Positions 62,395-64,000 of a stretch of DNA of 64,000 bases are shown here, in pieces. Each line of letters opens with the position of its first letter. Within the stretch, counting starts at the first letter, position 1. The position numbers and the translations under genes are program-made. This DNA comes from Cafeteria roenbergensis (Eukaryota; Sar; Bigyra; Bicosoecida; Cafeteriaceae): positions 558,001 through 622,000 of the forward strand of contig VLTN01000001.1 of NCBI GenBank assembly GCA_008330645.1, in the 5' to 3' direction. The notes under the pieces are model-generated. The model was not told where the DNA came from and did not search any database. It saw only the letters and a list, made by a program, of their open reading frames with translations.

Positions 62395-64000
62395 ATGGCA
62401 GCCGAGCCCCAGGAGTTCACGTTGTCGGATGTGACAGCTGCGGCCCTGGACGTGCTGGTGAGTGCCTGAACTGGAGCAGCGGGCGGCCGATTGCGCGCGC
62501 AGGCGGGCGCCGTTTGCGGGCCGCGTGCACTGGCAGCGCTGCTCCGCCCGACCGAACCTCGCATCCGCTCGTCCTCTCCGCCAAGAACGTGGGGTGCTCG
62601 CAGCCCAGCGCCGTCCGCACGGCAGTGGCCCACGCGCCGGACGCCAGCGAGCCGTTCGGCCCTCCGAGCGCGTCGCTGGAGGTGCAAGTGGCCGCCCTTC
62701 AAGCCCGGCTAGCAACAGCGCTGGCGACCGCCCGCAAGGCCGGCCCCGCCCCCAGCTCCTCCCAGCGGGCCACCCGAAGCGCTGCCCGCGCCAGTGCGGC
62801 GGGGTCTGCCGCCCAGGACGAGGCGCAGGCTCGAAACGCAACCGAGGCGGTGGCCCTGCTCTCGGCAGCGCATGCGGCCCTGACGGACTGCGACGCGGCC
62901 TTGCGCCGCGGCCGGGCGGACGCAGCGGTTGGCAGCCTGGCGCGGGCTCGAGAGGCCGTGGAGCGGCTCGGCAGCCTGACGGACGAGGAGGAGCAGCTGG
63001 CGACAGGCAAGTCGGGAGCCGGCGGCGTGGCCGCCGCGCTCCCTGGCGCTCGCCGCGCCCTCCGGGCTCTGCGCGAAGCCATCTCCACGCGCCAGGCCCG
63101 AGTGGCTCACGCAGCGGCAACCCTGTGGGACGGCTGCTTCTCCATCGCTGCAGGGGCCCAAGCCCGCCAGCTGGTCGAGCGGGTTCGGGCAGCCGGCGTG
63201 GACGAGGCTGCGGCTGCGCGGGGCGCCGCAGACGAGCTCGACGCCGCAGACAGCGACGCCTCCCTGCTGGACGCCCTCGTGAGCGGCGTCGCAGCGGTGC
63301 TCCACGTGCAAGGCCCCCGCCTCCCCGGCGCGGGCGCCGCAGGCGTGCCCTCCTCCCCGTCCCCTGCGTGGGCTCTGGCTCTCCTTGGCCGCGTGGGAGA
63401 GCAGCACCAGGCCGCGGCCGTCGCGGGGTCGGCGTCCTCGCTGTCCTCGTCGCTGCTCGCGCCCGCCCTCGCTGGGGAGCTGGGTCTCGTTCCGGTCTCC
63501 CTGCCCGTCGCTCGGCGAAACCGCGACGAGTGCCTGATCGCGGCGATTGCAGCCTCCTCCTCGTCCCCCTCGCCGTCCCTGCCCTCGTCGCCGTCCCTGC
63601 CCTCGTCGCCGTCCGGGCGCGACGCGACGGCGGCAGCAGTCTCGCGCGTCGGCCGAACGCTGCGCCTGGTCGCCGACGCTATGGAGGCGGGGGAGCAGGG
63701 CGCGTCGGAGGAGGAGCGCACGCAGTCGGCGGCGGCAGCGGCGCGGTTTCTTGCCGCCGTGTGGTGGGGCCACGCGCTCGACGAGGACGAGTTTCGCGAG
63801 GACGGCGACGACGACGACGACGGGGCGGACGGCGGCGAGTCCGACGTGGGCGCTGACCGGGTGCCACGGGGGTGGACGGCTCTGGCGCCGTCGCGGCAGG
63901 CGCTGGAGGGGGCGGCGGAGGAGGCGCTGGACGCCGCTGACGCTGCATCCGCGCTTGACCAAGGGAGCGGGCTGGCGCTGGCGCTCGTGCGCGCGCTCAG
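62395..64000 (+). CDS. ZW10-like tethering/kinetochore protein (3' end outside window)
   Basis: Exon 1 is 62395-62457 (21 aa, MAAEPQEFTLSDV, donor GTGAGT). A phase-0 acceptor GCTCGCAG at 62603 opens a stop-free frame from 62604 to the window end, about 486 residues so far. The protein is mostly helical: VAALQARLATALATA, then LLSAAHAALTDCDAALRRG, ALRALREAISTRQARVAH and ATLWDGCFSI. The later blocks WALALLGRVGE and VSRVGRTLRLVADAM follow. The order of helices, including a Trp shortly after the second coil and an R.LRLV-type element later, resembles the N-terminal half of ZW10, a Dsl1/NRZ membrane-tethering and RZZ kinetochore subunit. Similarity is faint and Ser/Pro and acidic low-complexity inserts obscure it, so the name is a hypothesis. 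The coding frame itself is well supported. Confidence 0.5.

Overview
This 64 kb window is nuclear DNA from a very GC-rich unicellular eukaryote with a compact genome. Short spliceosomal introns (about 100 to 700 nt) have almost uniform GTGAG donors. Two genes encode axonemal parts: an LC8-family DNAL4-like dynein light chain and an ODAD3/CCDC151 outer-arm docking protein, so the cell almost certainly builds a motile flagellum. The P4-ATPase/guanylate cyclase fusion and the GPCR-PIP kinase point to an alveolate, stramenopile, haptophyte or similar protist. A GC-rich heterotrophic flagellate would fit, but the sequence alone does not fix the lineage. I saw no rRNA, convincing tRNA, transposon or CRISPR.

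I support 20 protein genes, given as product (strand), left to right. DNAL4 (-), P4-ATPase-guanylate cyclase (+), CTR9 (-), ODAD3 (+), polytopic class-3 lipase (-), ABITRAM/FAM206 (+), elongin-B-like ubiquitin-fold protein (-), CCR4 deadenylase (+), GPCR-PIP kinase (-), TIR/TIR-like/STAND/SH2 protein (+), EDC4/VARICOSE-like decapping scaffold (+), mitochondrial FKBP (-), metaxin (+), putative FG-type nucleoporin (-), SMC3 (+), nuclear protein with a DUF3427-like domain (+), PH and EF-hand-like repeat protein (-), S-formylglutathione hydrolase (-), glutathione-dependent formaldehyde dehydrogenase (+), and a ZW10-like protein running off the right edge (+). Genes mostly alternate in strand, so neighbours often share short divergent promoters (about 170 to 550 bp) or short convergent 3' regions.

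Functional groups are: signalling (P4-GC, GPCR-PIPK, lipase, PH protein), mRNA transcription and decay (CTR9, elongin-B-like, CCR4, EDC4), flagellum (DNAL4, ODAD3), mitochondria (metaxin, FKBP), chromosome and nuclear structure (SMC3, nucleoporin-like, possibly ZW10) and formaldehyde detoxification, where the two consecutive enzymes sit head to head.

The most unusual gene is at 35593-38882. It encodes an N-terminal TIR domain, a second degenerate TIR-like unit, a P-loop STAND ATPase core and a C-terminal SH2 domain. That is an NLR-like layout with no leucine-rich or WD repeats, and phosphotyrosine recognition occupies the place of the usual sensor. It shares a 354-bp divergent promoter with the GPCR-PIP kinase. 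Also notable are the P4-GC fusion, whose ATPase has lost the P4 dephosphorylation motif and whose two cyclase domains are complementarily defective, and the strong bias of introns to the 5' ends of genes, including a 39-nt exon carrying the SMC3 P-loop.
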